This document shows, piece after piece, positions 61,944-64,000 of a DNA stretch of 64,000 bases (positions are counted from its first letter, which is position 1; every line of letters begins with the position of its first letter). Both the position numbers and the translations under genes were made by a program. The notes beneath the pieces are model-generated. The model was given only the letters and a program-made list of their open reading frames with translations. It was not told the origin of the DNA and did not search any database. The stretch is from Herbiconiux sp. L3-i23 (GTDB taxonomy: Bacteria > Actinomycetota > Actinomycetes > Actinomycetales > Microbacteriaceae). The stretch covers positions 2,976,001 through 3,040,000 of the forward strand of contig NZ_AP025737.1 in assembly GCF_023734115.1 (NCBI RefSeq), in the 5' to 3' direction.

Positions 61944-64000
61944 GCCGTCCGAGCCGACCGGGCCGATGCATCGCGGTACTCGCGCACCCGCACCTCCCGC
62001 CACGGACCGATCGGATTGCCGCTCCACCTGGTGCCCTGCGGCACGAGTTCGCCGCGCATGACGAGGGACGCGGGACCGACCACCGCCGAGCGTCCCACCG
62101 TCGCGGCGGGCAGCACGACGCTGTGCGGACCGAGCGTGGCGCCGGGCTCGAGTACTGCTTCGTCGATCGTCATGATCCGATCATGGAACAGATGCGTCTG
62201 AACGACGCATCCGCGCCCCACACTGGAGCCGGCTCCCAGCGTCACGAGGTCCGCCTCGGGCAGCCAGTAGGTCTCGCACCAGACCCCCGCCCCGATGCGC
62301 GCACCGAGGCTCCGCAGCCACCAGACGAGCGCCGGCGTGCCGCCCGCACTGTTCGCGAACCACGGGGCGGCGACCGTCTCGACGAAGGTGTCGGCGAGTT
62401 CGCTGCGCCAGATGAACGACGACCACAGCGGGTGCTCGCCCGCGCGGATGCGACCGACGAGCAGCCACTTCGCCGCGGTCGTCACGGCCGCGGCAGCGGC
62501 CCCGGCGCCGATCAGGACGAGGCCCGAGAGCAGCGCGGCGAGCCAGGGCGACACGGTGGCGAGCCCGACCAGGGCGGCGACCGCGAGCACGCCGATGGCC
62601 CACGACGCGAACACGGGGACGATGCGCAGCGCTTCCCATCCGCCCCGGGCCAGACGCAGCGACGGGGTCGGCCGGTAGGTGCGCGACGCCTCCCCCTCGG
62701 TGGGCGTGCGGCGCAGCCGCACCGGCGGGGACCCCATCCACGACGACCCCGGCTTGCTCTTCACCGGCGCCGACGACAGCACCGCGACCAGGCCGTCCTT
62801 CGGCACGATGTGGCCGGCGCCCGCCATGCCGGAGTTGCCGACGAAGGCCCGCTTGCCGACTTCGGCGCGAGCGACGCGCACGTAGCCGCCGCCCAGGTCG
62901 TAGCCCGCGACCATGGTGTCGTCGGCGAGGAAGGCGCCGTCCTTCACCGTGGTCATCGCGGGGATGAGCAGCACGGTCGACGCTTCGACGTCGCGGCCGA
63001 CCTGCGCGCCGAGCAGACGCAACCACGTCGGGGTGAACCACCCCGAATAGAGCGGGAAGAGCAGAGTGCGCGAGAGGTCGAGCAGCCGCTCGGTCGCCCA
63101 CACCTGCCACCCGACGCGGCCGCGGACGGGGAACACGCCCTCCGACAGACCGATGCCGAGCAGGCGGACCAGTCCGACGACGAGAGCGGCGAGCACGGCG
63201 CCGGCGACCAGTACCGCGGGTGCCACGGCGAGCAGCGCAGGGCCTAACGCAGCGGCGGCGTCGGGTGCCGGGCGCACCGCGGCGAGGATCACGGCGGCTC
63301 CCGCGATCAGCGCGAGCACCGGCACCAGCGAGATACCGACCGAAGCGCCCGCGTAGGCGGCGATCCACCGCCGGCGGCGCGCGGGACGCTCGGCGGGCCA
63401 CCACGGCTCCGCCGACCCGATGCGCGCCGCCGGCGACCCCGCCCACCGCTGTCCCGCCCGCACCCGGCCGAAGACCGCGGATCCGGGATCGATCTCCGCC
63501 CGCTTGCCGATGCGCGTGCCGGGGAGGAGGGTCGATCGGGCGCCGACCCGGGCATCGGCACCGATGCGGATCGCTCCGAGTCGGAGGGTGTCGCCGTCGA
63601 TCCACCACCCCGACAGGTCGACCTCGGGCTCGATCGAAGCGTGTGCGCCGACGCTCAGCATGCCGGTGATGGGCGGCAGCGAGTGGAGGTCGGCGTCGTC
63701 GCCGATCTTCGCCCCCAACGCCCGCGCGTAGTAGACGATCCATGGCGCTCCGGCGAGGGAGGCGGCGCCGACCGCCGCCGCGATCGATTCGGCGGCCCAG
63801 AGGCGCAGATGCACCGATCCGCCGCGCGGATGGTCGCCCGCACGCACGCCGAGAAGCAGCAGCCGGGCGGCGACGACCGCGATCGCCATCCGCCCGAACG
63901 GCGTGCCGAGCAGGACGAAGGCGGGCGCGAGCAGCCACCAGGAGGCCTGCGGCAGGAAGTCGAAGCCGAGTGGCGCGAGCAGCGTGCCCGCCGCCAGGAG
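61940..64000 (-). CDS. Pls/PosA-type non-ribosomal peptide synthetase, C-terminal part (runs off the window)
   Basis: The visible 686 residues of an open frame that continues past 64000. Membrane helices alternate with left-handed beta-helix (hexapeptide) blocks: IGADARVGARSTLLPGTRIG, then VGRDVEASTVLLIPAMTTVKDG and AVLEPGATLGPHSVVLPAATVGRS. This is the pattern of the NRPS terminal domain TIGR02353 found after the adenylation and carrier domains of epsilon-poly-lysine synthetase (Pls) and its relatives. The adenylation domain, which would tell the amino acid, lies outside. The product is unknown. Confidence 0.82.
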   Translation of the reverse strand, partial: LLAAGTLLAPLGFDFLPQASWWLLAPAFVLLGTPFGRMAIAVVAARLLLLGVRAGDHPRGGSVHLRLWAAESIAAAVGAASLAGAPWIVYYARALGAKIGDDADLHSLPPITGMLSVGAHASIEPEVDLSGWWIDGDTLRLGAIRIGADARVGARSTLLPGTRIGKRAEIDPGSAVFGRVRAGQRWAGSPAARIGSAEPWWPAERPARRRRWIAAYAGASVGISLVPVLALIAGAAVILAAVRPAPDAAAALGPALLAVAPAVLVAGAVLAALVVGLVRLLGIGLSEGVFPVRGRVGWQVWATERLLDLSRTLLFPLYSGWFTPTWLRLLGAQVGRDVEASTVLLIPAMTTVKDGAFLADDTMVAGYDLGGGYVRVARAEVGKRAFVGNSGMAGAGHIVPKDGLVAVLSSAPVKSKPGSSWMGSPPVRLRRTPTEGEASRTYRPTPSLRLARGGWEALRIVPVFASWAIGVLAVAALVGLATVSPWLAALLSGLVLIGAGAAAAAVTTAAKWLLVGRIRAGEHPLWSSFIWRSELADTFVETVAAPWFANSAGGTPALVWWLRSLGARIGAGVWCETYWLPEADLVTLGAGSSVGRGCVVQTHLFHDRIMTIDEAVLEPGATLGPHSVVLPAATVGRSAVVGPASLVMRGELVPQGTRWSGNPIGPWREVRVREYRDASARSARTA

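Overview
The window is GC-rich actinobacterial chromosome. Family Microbacteriaceae is my best guess, inferred from the gene mix (DUF3073, TIGR03943, YhgE/Pip operon, class Ib nrdHIEF, NRPS terminal-domain protein), heavy GTG use, and many leaderless starts in which a TAnnnT hexamer lies 6-8 bases before the start codon. It holds about 73 protein genes packed on both strands. I saw no rRNA, tRNA, CRISPR array, transposase or prophage. The only gene-free stretch over 300 bases is 59597-59934, the nrdH upstream region.

Layout. 0-5.5 kb: a family 2 glycosyltransferase, small enzymes, a PHP phosphoesterase and a flavin monooxygenase. 5.6-10 kb: DUF3073, then a putative Zur-controlled metal operon (a permease split by an in-frame TGA, a TIGR03943 partner, and an unknown membrane-anchored protein), then a HIT protein. 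10-42 kb: housekeeping backbone containing eight de novo purine genes in scattered small units (purM, purF, purD-purC, purS-purQ, purL, purA). Between them lie a wall-anchored pepsin-like protein, an AlbA_2-type regulator, two PadR regulators, a DHA2 exporter, an Fpg/Nei glycosylase, chorismate mutase and an APC permease. 41.5-45 kb: a TetR / degenerate-ABC / YhgE-Pip operon with a perfect palindromic operator. 45-55.7 kb: SpoU methylase, CsoR, pyrE, exonuclease III, a spore-photoproduct-lyase-like radical SAM enzyme and other singletons. 55.7-59.6 kb: nrdHIEF with two NrdR-like boxes 31 bases apart. 59.9-64 kb: a phosphopantetheinyl transferase, a compact M1 aminopeptidase, and the C-terminal end of a Pls/PosA-type non-ribosomal peptide synthetase that runs off the window.

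How the genes connect. The purine genes supply PRPP-to-IMP steps 1-5 and 7, plus the first AMP step; other genes are translationally coupled to them (pip to purM, DUF4287 to purQ, a GNAT enzyme directly after purA). The nrd genes reduce ribonucleotides and pyrE feeds pyrimidines. The last three genes look like one system: a carrier-protein synthetase, its likely activating PPTase, and a peptidase whose start overlaps the synthetase stop.

The most noteworthy signals are: that terminal NRPS/peptidase/PPTase locus; a dispersed family of intergenic palindromes built on the core ACGTTCCGG; a 19-base poly-C/G tract breaking a proline iminopeptidase; an in-frame stop splitting the permease; two single-base deletions breaking an SDR gene; a wall-anchored protein with two DTG aspartic-protease motifs; and several clear operator palindromes. 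The broken genes may be real or may reflect base-calling errors, and the sequence alone cannot decide.
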